Shown here: piece after piece, positions 53,842 to 61,237 of the stretch
Layout: the number at the start of each line of letters is the position of its first letter
Numbering within the stretch: the first letter of the stretch is position 1
Assembly: GCA_016703225.1 (NCBI GenBank)
Contig: JADJCM010000003.1
Location: 496,001-560,000 of the forward strand
Direction: 5' to 3'
From: Lysobacterales bacterium
GTDB lineage: Bacteria; Pseudomonadota; Gammaproteobacteria; Xanthomonadales; Ahniellaceae
DNA: 64,000 bases
Made by a program: the position numbers and the translations under genes
Notes under the pieces: generated by a model
Database searches by the model: none
The model's input: only the letters and a program-made list of their open reading frames with translations
Told to the model about the DNA's origin: nothing

Positions 53842-55935
53842 TCATTCGAAACCATCCCCGAACAGCGGGCCGCGGCAGGCGTCCGCACTGAACCGCGGGT
53901 CAATCACGACGGCATAGCGGTTGCCCGCAGCCATCGCGATCGCGGGGCTGGCATTGAGCAGGTACCAGCGTTGCAGCGAAGGTTCGTAGCGAACGCTGAC
54001 CAACGGCGTCGGCATCTGGCCGCTGCCGCTCCCCGCAACGTGCGGATTGGCGCAGTGCACGCCGTTCAGTGCCGGATGATCCAGCAGCGACACCACCGGC
54101 GTCACCAGATTGGCGGCCGAGACAGTGTGCAGGAACGCGTTCCGGCTCGGAGCCTGGGCGTAGACCACGAAGGCGGTGGCATTGGGCATGGCGGCGCTGT
54201 CGGTGTTGACGATGCGCCAGGCGCCGTTGAGGTGCGCCGCACCGAACGGGTGGGGATTGTGCGTGCTGCTGAGTCCGGCGCCACGGGTGGCGCTGACCAG
54301 GAAGATCCAGTTGCTCGGCAGATCGGCCCAGGAGGCGCTCAGGCTGGTGCCGGAAACCGAGAAGTTGTTCGCTGCAGAGGTCAGGTGGGTTCCCGCGTGT
54401 CCGCCGCTGGCCAACTGTCGGATCGTGAACCCGGTGTCTGCCGGCAGATTCACACCGTCGCTGCTGATCAGCGACCAGCGCTGGGTGAACTCGCCGAACG
54501 ACTGCGACAGCGGCCCGGGGCTGGCAACGATCGAGCTGGAATCGCTGCCGCCGCTGCGGGTGATGTGCATCAGTGCCGCGGGGTTGTCGTCCAGGCCCGG
54601 GCGGCTCAATTCGGTGGCGCTGGCACTGGTACCGGCGTTGTGGGTGAAGCTCTGGTCGCCGAACTCGAAGGCACCCAGATCGACCCAGGCACCGATCTCC
54701 CGGCGCAGGCCATCGTTGTCGAGCGGCGCGGGTACGCCGAGATGGAGCAGCGCCTCGCGCGCCAGGTAGTTGCCGGCGTCGATGGCGGGCGACGTCGGCT
54801 GCAGGCGCAGATCGTGCACGGATGCGAACTGCGGATCGGCCAGCAACGTGTTCGGCCCCAGCGGCGTGGAGTTGCCCACCGTGTTGAACAGCAGATTGTG
54901 GTCGTTGCTGATGTCGGGGTGTCCAGGCGTCCATGTCAGGCCGGGCTCCGAGCCGGCCGCAGTCGTGCGTGCGACGATGTTGTTGCGGATGCGCGCGGTC
55001 AGGGCGGTGTGCGACGGCGAGGTGTCGTACAGGGCGATGCCGCGGCCGAAGCTGCGAATGGTGTTGTTGGTGATGTCGTAGCGGCTGCTGCCAGTGCCGA
55101 CGCTGCTGGCGATGGCGACATCGGTCCACTGCGTGCCGGTGTCGATCAGGTTGTCGATGACGCGAACCTCGAACGACACGCTGGCGCCGAAAGGAGTCAG
55201 ACGGATTCCTTCGCGCAGCGGGCTGACGACGGCATCGGGATCGACACTCGCGACGATGCGGTTGCGGCGGATTTCGACGCTGCCGTTCTGGGTGGTGCCG
55301 ATCACCGAAAGCCCTGCGCGCGACGCGCTCGGGTTGGGCGGGCCGGGTTGCGATTCGATCAGGTTGTCTTCGATCAGGATCTGCGTCGGTGCGTTCAGTC
55401 CGACGAACAGCGCCTGTACGGCGTCGAGCGATGCCCGCACGCGATTCTGGCGCAGCGTGATCTCGGTGGCCGAGCCGGTGTCAGTGCCGAGGGTTGCGAG
55501 GTACAAGCCACCGCTCGTGCCGACTTGCGTGACGTCCATGCGTTCGATCAGCGCGTGCCCGGCACGCGTCGTCGCAAACTCGAAGCGGCCGCCTGCGAAT
55601 GCCAGTCCGGCGTAGACCAGGTCGTAGGGAACCCAGAAACCGGTGCTGCTTGGCGAGAAGTCGACGATCAGGTTGCGCCCGGCGGCCAGGGTTGGGTGGA
55701 AGCCCTCCGCTGCGCGCAGGCTGACCAGTCGATCCTCGATCAGCAGCGACTCGTCGATCGTGGCATCGCTGGCGATCTCCACGACGTCGCCAGGGTCAAC
55801 GCCATTGAGGCAGTTCTGCAGCGTGTGATGGCAGGGCGGCGCGCCCGGCCAGGTGCGTACGGCGGCTGGTGCGGCGGTGGCCGCCAGCAGCAACGCAGAC
55901 AGCGGAAGCAACGACTTCGAACGCAGCAAGGACAT
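53842..55935 (-). CDS. Exported right-handed beta-helix protein with C-terminal DGFE tail
   Basis: A 697-residue protein with a signal peptide (to about residue 25). Repeated beta-helix rungs follow: ALIERMDVTQVG, EITLRQNRVRASL, ILIEDNLIESQ, VEIRRNRIVAS, YDITNNTIRSFG and IRNNIVART, ending with SPAIDAGNYLAREAL and WVDLGAFEFG, the classic end of polymorphic-outer-membrane-type helix domains. A ~250-residue second domain of unknown type precedes the end PLFGDGFE. Likely secreted. Upstream of, and same strand as, the ECF sigma gene. Confidence 0.78.
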   Translation of the reverse strand: MSLLRSKSLLPLSALLLAATAAPAAVRTWPGAPPCHHTLQNCLNGVDPGDVVEIASDATIDESLLIEDRLVSLRAAEGFHPTLAAGRNLIVDFSPSSTGFWVPYDLVYAGLAFAGGRFEFATTRAGHALIERMDVTQVGTSGGLYLATLGTDTGSATEITLRQNRVRASLDAVQALFVGLNAPTQILIEDNLIESQPGPPNPSASRAGLSVIGTTQNGSVEIRRNRIVASVDPDAVVSPLREGIRLTPFGASVSFEVRVIDNLIDTGTQWTDVAIASSVGTGSSRYDITNNTIRSFGRGIALYDTSPSHTALTARIRNNIVARTTAAGSEPGLTWTPGHPDISNDHNLLFNTVGNSTPLGPNTLLADPQFASVHDLRLQPTSPAIDAGNYLAREALLHLGVPAPLDNDGLRREIGAWVDLGAFEFGDQSFTHNAGTSASATELSRPGLDDNPAALMHITRSGGSDSSSIVASPGPLSQSFGEFTQRWSLISSDGVNLPADTGFTIRQLASGGHAGTHLTSAANNFSVSGTSLSASWADLPSNWIFLVSATRGAGLSSTHNPHPFGAAHLNGAWRIVNTDSAAMPNATAFVVYAQAPSRNAFLHTVSAANLVTPVVSLLDHPALNGVHCANPHVAGSGSGQMPTPLVSVRYEPSLQRWYLLNASPAIAMAAGNRYAVVIDPRFSADACRGPLFGDGFE

Positions 55936-56009
55936 CGGGAACTCCGGGCAGGGGATGCACCGGAGCAAGCGAAGTCTGGCGGGCGATCACGACACGCGCC
56001 AATCTCGTC

Positions 56010-57461
56010 TCAGCGCGGACCGCGCGGACCGCCGCGGTTCGGCTTTCCGCCGCCGGGACGCGCGCCACCCGGGCGCGGGCCGCCTGCGGGGCGCGGGCCG
56101 GGGCCGCGGCCCTGCGGACGCGGGTTGTCCATGAAACTGTGCGAGTCCATCGGGCCGGTGAACGTGGCCGGAGCACGCCGGCCACCGCCGCCTTCGCGAC
56201 GCGGTTTGCCGCCCGGGCCGGCTGGCGCGAAATTGCCCGAGGGGCGCGCCGGGCGCGCGTCAATCCGGTTGCCGCGGTTGTCGTCGTCGTGGCTCGGGCG
56301 TTCTTCGCCGCCGAAACTGTTGCCGCGCTCGGCACCGCCATGCGCGCCGGGAGCGGCGCCATCGCGGCGCGGCTTGCCCTTGAAGCCGCCTGGCTTTCCG
56401 CCGGGCGGACGCGGTCCGCCGGCCTTGTAGCCGCCACCCGGTTTGGCGCCGGGTTTGCCGCGACGCGCGCCCGAGCCGGGCTTGCGATCGCGGCGGAAGC
56501 CGTCGTCGGAAACGCGGTCGAAGGCGCGCAGTTCGCGACCCTCATCCTGCTGGCCGCTCCAGCCCTCGGCCTTGCCCGCGGGGCGGAATTCGTTGACGTT
56601 TTTCTGCGCGCGGCGCACGCCGAGCACCGCCTGCAGGGTCAGTGTATCGGGGACATCGCCAAGGCCGGCCTGCTTGCGCAGCGCGACGATTTCCTCGATC
56701 GGCAACGGCTGATAGTGGCCGCGACGCAGTTGACGCGGCAGTTCGATGCTGCCGTAGCGGATGCGCTTGAGGCGCGACACCAGCAGCCCGACTGCTTCCC
56801 ACATGCGTCGCACCTCGCGGTTGCGTCCTTCGCGCAGGGTGACGCGGAACCAGCTGTGCGTTTCGCCGAGCGAGATGGTGTGGATCTCGTCGAACTGGGC
56901 GCTGCCATCTTCCAGCAGGATGCCATTCTTCAGGCGTTCCAGGATCTCTTCGGTGACGGTGCCATGGATGCGGCAGACGTACTCGCGTTCGACCTCATGC
57001 GAAGGATGCATCATCGCGTTCGCGAGTTCGCCATCGGTGGTCAGCAGCAGCAGGCCGGTGGTGTTCATGTCGAGCCGGCCGATCGCGATCCAACGCGCGC
57101 CCTTGAGCTTGGGCAGGCGCTCGAACACGGTGCGGCGACCGTCCGGATCGTCGGTCGTGGTCAGTTCACCTTCGGGCTTGTGATAGAGCAGCAGTTGCAC
57201 CTCTTCCGCCGGCGTCGGCATCGCCATGAACACCTTGCCGTCGATTTCGACGCGATCACCATTGCGGATGCTGGAGCCAATTTCCGCGACGCCGCCATTG
57301 ACCTTGATTTCGCCGGCGCTGATGCGCTCCTCGATGGCGCGGCGCGAACCGATGCCGGCTTGCGCCATGACCTTCTGCAGGCGTTCTTCGACGACCGGGC
57401 CGCCGTCGCGGCCCTCGCGCTTCAGTGACAGGACGCGGCGCGGGGATTCTTCGGTGCTCAT
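56010..57461 (-). CDS. rluB: RluB-like 23S rRNA pseudouridine synthase with long Arg/Gly/Pro-rich tail
   Basis: A 483-residue protein. The N-terminal S4 RNA-binding domain (EERLQKVMAQAGIGSRRAIE) and the catalytic domain with WIAIGRLDMNTTGLLLLTTDG (catalytic Asp) and REGRNREVRRMWEAVG are typical of RluB, which makes pseudouridine 2605. From residue ~290 a ~195-residue low-complexity tail of R, G, P, K and D follows (GGKPGGFKGKPRRDG, ARPGGGKPNRGG), probably for RNA binding. Such tails occur in xanthomonad RluB. Starts 11 bases after scpB. Confidence 0.92.
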   Translation of the reverse strand: MSTEESPRRVLSLKREGRDGGPVVEERLQKVMAQAGIGSRRAIEERISAGEIKVNGGVAEIGSSIRNGDRVEIDGKVFMAMPTPAEEVQLLLYHKPEGELTTTDDPDGRRTVFERLPKLKGARWIAIGRLDMNTTGLLLLTTDGELANAMMHPSHEVEREYVCRIHGTVTEEILERLKNGILLEDGSAQFDEIHTISLGETHSWFRVTLREGRNREVRRMWEAVGLLVSRLKRIRYGSIELPRQLRRGHYQPLPIEEIVALRKQAGLGDVPDTLTLQAVLGVRRAQKNVNEFRPAGKAEGWSGQQDEGRELRAFDRVSDDGFRRDRKPGSGARRGKPGAKPGGGYKAGGPRPPGGKPGGFKGKPRRDGAAPGAHGGAERGNSFGGEERPSHDDDNRGNRIDARPARPSGNFAPAGPGGKPRREGGGGRRAPATFTGPMDSHSFMDNPRPQGRGPGPRPAGGPRPGGARPGGGKPNRGGPRGPR

Positions 57462-57471
57462 GCTGCTGTGC

Positions 57472-58293
57472 TCATGGGTGGTCCTCGGGATCGACGCCGC
57501 CATCCGGCGCGTCGTAGTCGTCGCCGCTGCGTTCTTCGCTCGGCGTTTCTGCGGATTCGACGCCGGCGCCGTGTTCGGCCGGGGCAATGGTGGATTCGAT
57601 GTTGTTGGACTCGACCAGTTGCTGGCGCTCGATGAAGGTCTCAGCGGCGCCATCGTCACCTGGGTCCATGGCGTCGTCGCCGGCAGACGCAAGCGGCGTC
57701 GGCAGTGCCCCGATCGCCTGCGGATCGAGGTCGAGCTGCGGGTCTAGTTCGCTCAGGTCGCGCAGTTCGGCCAGCGGCGGCAACTGGTCCAGGCTCTTCA
57801 GGCTGAAATAGTCGAGGAAGTGCTTGGTGGTGCCAAACAGCGCCGGCCGGCCGGGCACATCACGATGGCCGACGACGCGGATCCATTCGCGCTCCTCCAT
57901 CGTCTTGATGATGTTGGTCGATACCGCGACGCCGCGGATCTGTTCGATCTCGGCGCGCGTGATTGGTTGCCGGTAGGCGATCAGCGCCAGGGTTTCGAGC
58001 AGCGCGCGCGAATACTTGGTCTGACGTTCGCTCCACAGGCGCGAGACCCAGGGCTGGGTTTCGCGGCGGATCTGGTAGCGCCAGCCGCTCGCAACCTCGA
58101 CCAACTCGATGCCGCGGTCGCTGCAGTCCTGCTGCAGTTCCGCGATCGCATTGGCGATGCTGTCGACGCCCGGCATTTCCTCCTCGCCGAACAGTTCGTT
58201 GATCTGGATCAGCGGCAGCGGCTGGCCGGAGGCGAGCAGGGCGGCTTCGATGATGCGCTTCAGTTGGGCGATTTCCATCGTGGGCGTGAACAT
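57472..58293 (-). CDS. scpB: ScpB, segregation and condensation protein B
   Basis: A 273-residue winged-helix kleisin partner: IAQLKRIIEAALLASGQPL, YSRALLETLALIAYRQPITRAEIEQIRGV and the second wing VVGHRDVPGRPALFGTTKHFLDYF are all conserved. The C-terminal ~90 residues are acidic and low in complexity. It dimerises on ScpA within the SMC condensin complex. The start overlaps the scpA stop by one base. Confidence 0.93.
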   Translation of the reverse strand: MFTPTMEIAQLKRIIEAALLASGQPLPLIQINELFGEEEMPGVDSIANAIAELQQDCSDRGIELVEVASGWRYQIRRETQPWVSRLWSERQTKYSRALLETLALIAYRQPITRAEIEQIRGVAVSTNIIKTMEEREWIRVVGHRDVPGRPALFGTTKHFLDYFSLKSLDQLPPLAELRDLSELDPQLDLDPQAIGALPTPLASAGDDAMDPGDDGAAETFIERQQLVESNNIESTIAPAEHGAGVESAETPSEERSGDDYDAPDGGVDPEDHP

Positions 58294-59162
58294 CAGGGTT
58301 CGACTTCGACTACGGTTTCGGCGGCAACGGTGCGGGTGCGCACGTAGATCTGCGCGAACGCATCGTTCTGGGTGATCTCGACCAGGTTTTCCTTGGCCAG
58401 CTCGAGGATCGCAAGAAACGTGACGACCACACCGAGACGTCCCTCCTCGATGGTGAACAATGCCTCGAACACGTGGAACTCGCGATCCTCGAGCGCGCCC
58501 AGCACCTCGGTCATGCGCTGGCGCACCGACAGTGCCTCGCGCTTGATGTTGTGGCGGCCGAACAGGTCGGCACGCTTGAGCACGTCCTTGAGCGCGAGCA
58601 GCAACTCCTTCAGTTCGACCGGCGGCGGGATGCGCACCACATTGCGCTCGCCGACTTCGGCACTGGCCGGGAAGAAATCGCGGTCCTGGCGCGGCATCGC
58701 CTCGATGTCCTCGGCCGCCTTCTTGAAGCGCTCGTACTCCTGCAGGCGGCGCACCAGATCGGCGCGCGGATCGTCCTCAAGATTCTCGGCGCCGGGCGGA
58801 CGCGGCAGCAGCAGTCGCGACTTGATCTCGGCCAGGATCGCGGCCATCACCAGATAGTCGGCGGCGAGTTCGAGTCGCATGTCCTGCATCAGGTCGATGT
58901 AGTCGACGTACTGGCGCGTGATCTCGGCGATCGGAATGTCGAGAATGTCGAGGTTCTGGCGACGGATCAGGTACAGCAGCAGGTCAAGCGGTCCCTCGAA
59001 CGCTTCGAGGATCACCTCGAGCGCGTCCGGCGGGATGTACAGGTCCTGCGGCATCTGCAGCATCGGCTGGCCACGCACGGTCGCCAACGGCATTTCCTGC
59101 TGCTGTGGTTGCACCGGGAACGGCACGACGTTGGCGTTGGGTTCAGCGGCTTCGCTGCTCAT
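58293..59162 (-). CDS. scpA: ScpA, segregation and condensation protein A
   Basis: A 289-residue kleisin. ALEVILEAFEGPLDLLLYLI, NLDILDIPIAEITRQYVDYI and LVMAAILAEIKSRLLLP form the N-terminal SMC-neck binding helices; LGVVVTFLAILELAKENLVEITQ is the C-terminal winged helix that binds the SMC head. It bridges the SMC dimer with ScpB. smc itself lies 2 kb away at 61238. Confidence 0.93.
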   Translation of the reverse strand: MSSEAAEPNANVVPFPVQPQQQEMPLATVRGQPMLQMPQDLYIPPDALEVILEAFEGPLDLLLYLIRRQNLDILDIPIAEITRQYVDYIDLMQDMRLELAADYLVMAAILAEIKSRLLLPRPPGAENLEDDPRADLVRRLQEYERFKKAAEDIEAMPRQDRDFFPASAEVGERNVVRIPPPVELKELLLALKDVLKRADLFGRHNIKREALSVRQRMTEVLGALEDREFHVFEALFTIEEGRLGVVVTFLAILELAKENLVEITQNDAFAQIYVRTRTVAAETVVEVEP

Positions 59163-59437
59163 GGAGTTCCGGTGTCGAAACGCATCAGGCTTGCGCCATG
59201 CGCCAAGGACGTTCGCGCCCAGGGCGCGCCACATTGCAATGATCGATCAATAGAGAAATCCGCAACCCACGAGGGGACCGCGCTGTGCGGTGCCGGTCCA
59301 GGGTCTGGGAGACAACGGGCCACTCGTCGGGCGGCTTCGGAACGCTCGGCCTGCGAGGCTTTGTTCCATTCGTGGCGCGCAGGTTACGTGGCGCGACGGC
59401 GCTTGTCCAGAGCGGGCCGGCCGCCGATACTGAACGC

Positions 59438-59737
59438 ATGTGGTATCTCATCGAAGGCTTCGATCATCCTGATTCGCTGCCGGCGCGTCTCGCGTCGCGC
59501 CCGGCCCATCTCGATCGCCTGCGCGCGTTGCTTGATGACGGCCGCCTGCTGATGGCGGGTCCATGCCCGGCGATCGACGCCGAAGATCCCGGCCCGGCGG
59601 GTTTCAGCGGCAGCGTGATCATCGCCGAGTTCGATGCGCTCGCCGACGCACGTGCCTGGGCCGAGGCCGATCCTTATGTCGCGGCCGGCGTGTATGCGCG
59701 CGTCGACGTGCGTCCGTTCCGCAAGGCTTTGCCCTGA
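59438..59737 (+). CDS. YciI-like family protein
   Basis: A 99-residue ferredoxin-fold protein starting MWYLIEGFDHPDSLPARLAS, with RPAHLDRLRALLDDGRLLMAGP, EFDALADARAWAEADPYVAA and GVYARVDVRPF. YciI members have a conserved His-Asp pair and unknown or hydrolytic function. Its stop codon overlaps the bolA start (ATGA), a common pairing. The 275 bases between scpA and this gene hold no recognised feature. Confidence 0.88.
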   Translation: MWYLIEGFDHPDSLPARLASRPAHLDRLRALLDDGRLLMAGPCPAIDAEDPGPAGFSGSVIIAEFDALADARAWAEADPYVAAGVYARVDVRPFRKALP

Positions 59738-60012
59738 TGCTGCCGCGCGATCAACGCGTCGCCGAGATTCGTCGCCGGCTCGAGGCCGCGTTCCAGCCCG
59801 TGGCACTCGAAGTCATCGACGACAGCCACAAGCATGCCGGCCATGAAGGCGCGCGCGACGGCCGTGGCCATTTCAGCGTGCAGATCAGTGCCGAGGCCTT
59901 CCGCGGCAAGCCAACCCTGGCCCAGCACCGCGCCATCTACGCGGCACTCGGAGCTTTGATGAGCACCGACATTCCCGCGCTGGCGATCAAGTCCGGCGCG
60001 CCCCAGGCTTGA
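59737..60012 (+). CDS. bolA: BolA-family protein
   Basis: A 91-residue protein with the class II KH-like BolA fold: VAEIRRRLEAAFQPVALEVI, DDSHKHAGHEGARDG, HFSVQISAEAFRGKPTLAQH and RAIYAALG. The invariant histidine and the H-x-x-V strand are present. BolA proteins partner monothiol glutaredoxins in iron-sulfur handling and regulate envelope genes. Translationally coupled to the YciI gene. Confidence 0.9.
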   Translation: MLPRDQRVAEIRRRLEAAFQPVALEVIDDSHKHAGHEGARDGRGHFSVQISAEAFRGKPTLAQHRAIYAALGALMSTDIPALAIKSGAPQA

Positions 60013-60038
60013 TTTCCTCGGAGCGCCGCTGGAATATC

Positions 60039-60055
60039 CCTTACCAGAGGTAAGG
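60039..60055 (+). promoter_or_regulatory. Palindromic operator overlapping the vapB ribosome binding site
   Basis: CCTTACCAGAGGTAAGG is a perfect dyad (7-base arms, AGA centre) that includes the TAAGG of the ribosome binding site of the AbrB-type antitoxin, 8 bases before its start codon. The likely target of autorepression by the VapBC complex. Confidence 0.6.
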
Positions 60056-60063
60056 AGAATTCG

Positions 60064-60339
60064 ATGTCCACTGCCACGGTAACCAGCAAGGGGCAAATCA
60101 CGCTGCCGAAGGACGTGCGTGAATCGATGGGTCTGGATGCAGGCGACAAGGTCGATTTCGTGCGCGATGCCGAGGGCGGGTTTCGCGTCCTGCCGCGACG
60201 CAGGGACATTCGTGAATTGCGCGGAATTTTCGCTGGTCGCGTCGCGAAACCGGTGACCTTGCAGGAGATGGAGCACGCCATCCTTGATGAGGCCGCACTC
60301 CGCTTCGAACGCGCCGTGGGCCGGAAGAAGGTGCGTTGA
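60064..60339 (+). CDS. vapB: AbrB/VapB-family antitoxin
   Basis: A 91-residue protein with the AbrB-fold signature ATVTSKGQITLPKDVRESMG followed by LDAGDKVDFVRDAEGGFRVL. The C-terminal half (RELRGIFAGRVAKPVTLQEM) should contact the toxin. Ends in a TTGA overlap with the toxin gene. Confidence 0.9.
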   Translation: MSTATVTSKGQITLPKDVRESMGLDAGDKVDFVRDAEGGFRVLPRRRDIRELRGIFAGRVAKPVTLQEMEHAILDEAALRFERAVGRKKVR

Positions 60340-60731
60340 TCGGGATCGACACCAATGTGCTCGTGCGATATCTGGTCCAGGACGAGCCCGTTCAGGCCAG
60401 GCTGGCGACGCGCTTGATCCAGGATCAGCTATCGGATCGTCAGCCGGGATTCATCAGCATCGCCGTGTTGCTGGAAACCCTTTGGATCTTGCGCAGCCGG
60501 TACCGTGTCGCCGCCCCGGAGCGGTTGAACTTGTTGCGCATGCTGCTCGACGTTCGGCAATTGCAGGTCGAGCACAGGACCGCAGTGGCTCGTGCGTTGA
60601 TGCGCATCGACGGTCGTGGCGATCGCTTCAATGATGCGCTGGTGGTCGAAATTGCACGTGAAGCCGGCTGTAGTCAGGTGGCCAGCTTTGACCAGGGCGC
60701 GTGCCGCTACGGCATGACCCTGCTGAAGTAG
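60336..60731 (+). CDS. vapC: VapC-family PIN-domain toxin
   Basis: A 131-residue PIN ribonuclease. IGIDTNVLVRYLVQD carries the first catalytic Asp (D5), AVLLETLWIL the Glu, GDRFNDALVVEIAREAGC the third acid, and ASFDQGACRYG the last. All four metal-binding acids are present. TTG start overlapping the antitoxin stop. VapC toxins cut tRNA or rRNA. Confidence 0.92.
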   Translation: MIGIDTNVLVRYLVQDEPVQARLATRLIQDQLSDRQPGFISIAVLLETLWILRSRYRVAAPERLNLLRMLLDVRQLQVEHRTAVARALMRIDGRGDRFNDALVVEIAREAGCSQVASFDQGACRYGMTLLK

Positions 60732-60734
60732 GGG

Positions 60735-61124
60735 CTACGGCAATTCCACCTTGGCCGCCGGCTTCCAGCCCTTGGCGCGGTGCTCGGCGACCACGGTGGT
60801 GTAGATGCCGCCGCGCACGTACCACTCGGCGGTCAGGCGCAGGAAGCGCGGTTTGGTCGCCTTGACCAGATCGTCGAGAATCTGGTTGGTCACTGCTTCG
60901 TGGAAGGCGCCTTGGTCGCGGTAGCTCCACATATAGAGCTTGAGTGACTTCAACTCGACGCAAGTCTTTTCCGGTACATAGTCGAGGTGCAGGGTGGCGA
61001 AGTCCGGTTGTCCGGTCTTGGGGCAGACGCAGGTGAACTCGGGAATCCGCATCCGGATGGTATAGTCCCGGCCCGGCTGTGGGTTGGGGAAGGTCTCCAG
61101 CGTTTTCGACGGTTTGGTCGACAC
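60735..61124 (-). CDS. queF: QueF, NADPH-dependent 7-cyano-7-deazaguanine reductase (short form)
   Basis: A 129-residue type I QueF that reduces preQ0 to preQ1 in queuosine synthesis. Catalytic C34 and D41 are in CPKTGQPDF, VELKSLKLYMWSYRD is the QueF motif, and H75-E76 follow in AFHEAV. The start is a GTG (61122-61124) with GAGAG upstream. No preQ1 riboswitch was recognised upstream. Confidence 0.93.
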   Translation of the reverse strand: MSTKPSKTLETFPNPQPGRDYTIRMRIPEFTCVCPKTGQPDFATLHLDYVPEKTCVELKSLKLYMWSYRDQGAFHEAVTNQILDDLVKATKPRFLRLTAEWYVRGGIYTTVVAEHRAKGWKPAAKVELP

Positions 61125-61237
61125 GGTCGTTCTCTCGGATACGGTTGGGCGCGCAAAGGTAGCGAAGCGACCTTGGTGCCGCAAACGAATGTTTGTCCGT
61201 CGTCCGACGCTCACGAATTCATGACGAAACACGCACG

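Noticed and set aside
53809..56430. Long plus-strand frame (873 codons) opposite the beta-helix gene and rluB
   Set aside because: It spans parts of two well-supported minus-strand genes and shows only low-complexity antisense composition.
59163..59437. Possible small gene on the minus strand upstream of scpA
   Set aside because: An open frame exists, but its translation shows no recognisable pattern, ribosome binding site or conserved start.
61080..61200. Possible preQ1 riboswitch upstream of queF
   Set aside because: The short leader lacks the compact C-rich hairpin followed by an A-rich tail that defines preQ1-I aptamers.
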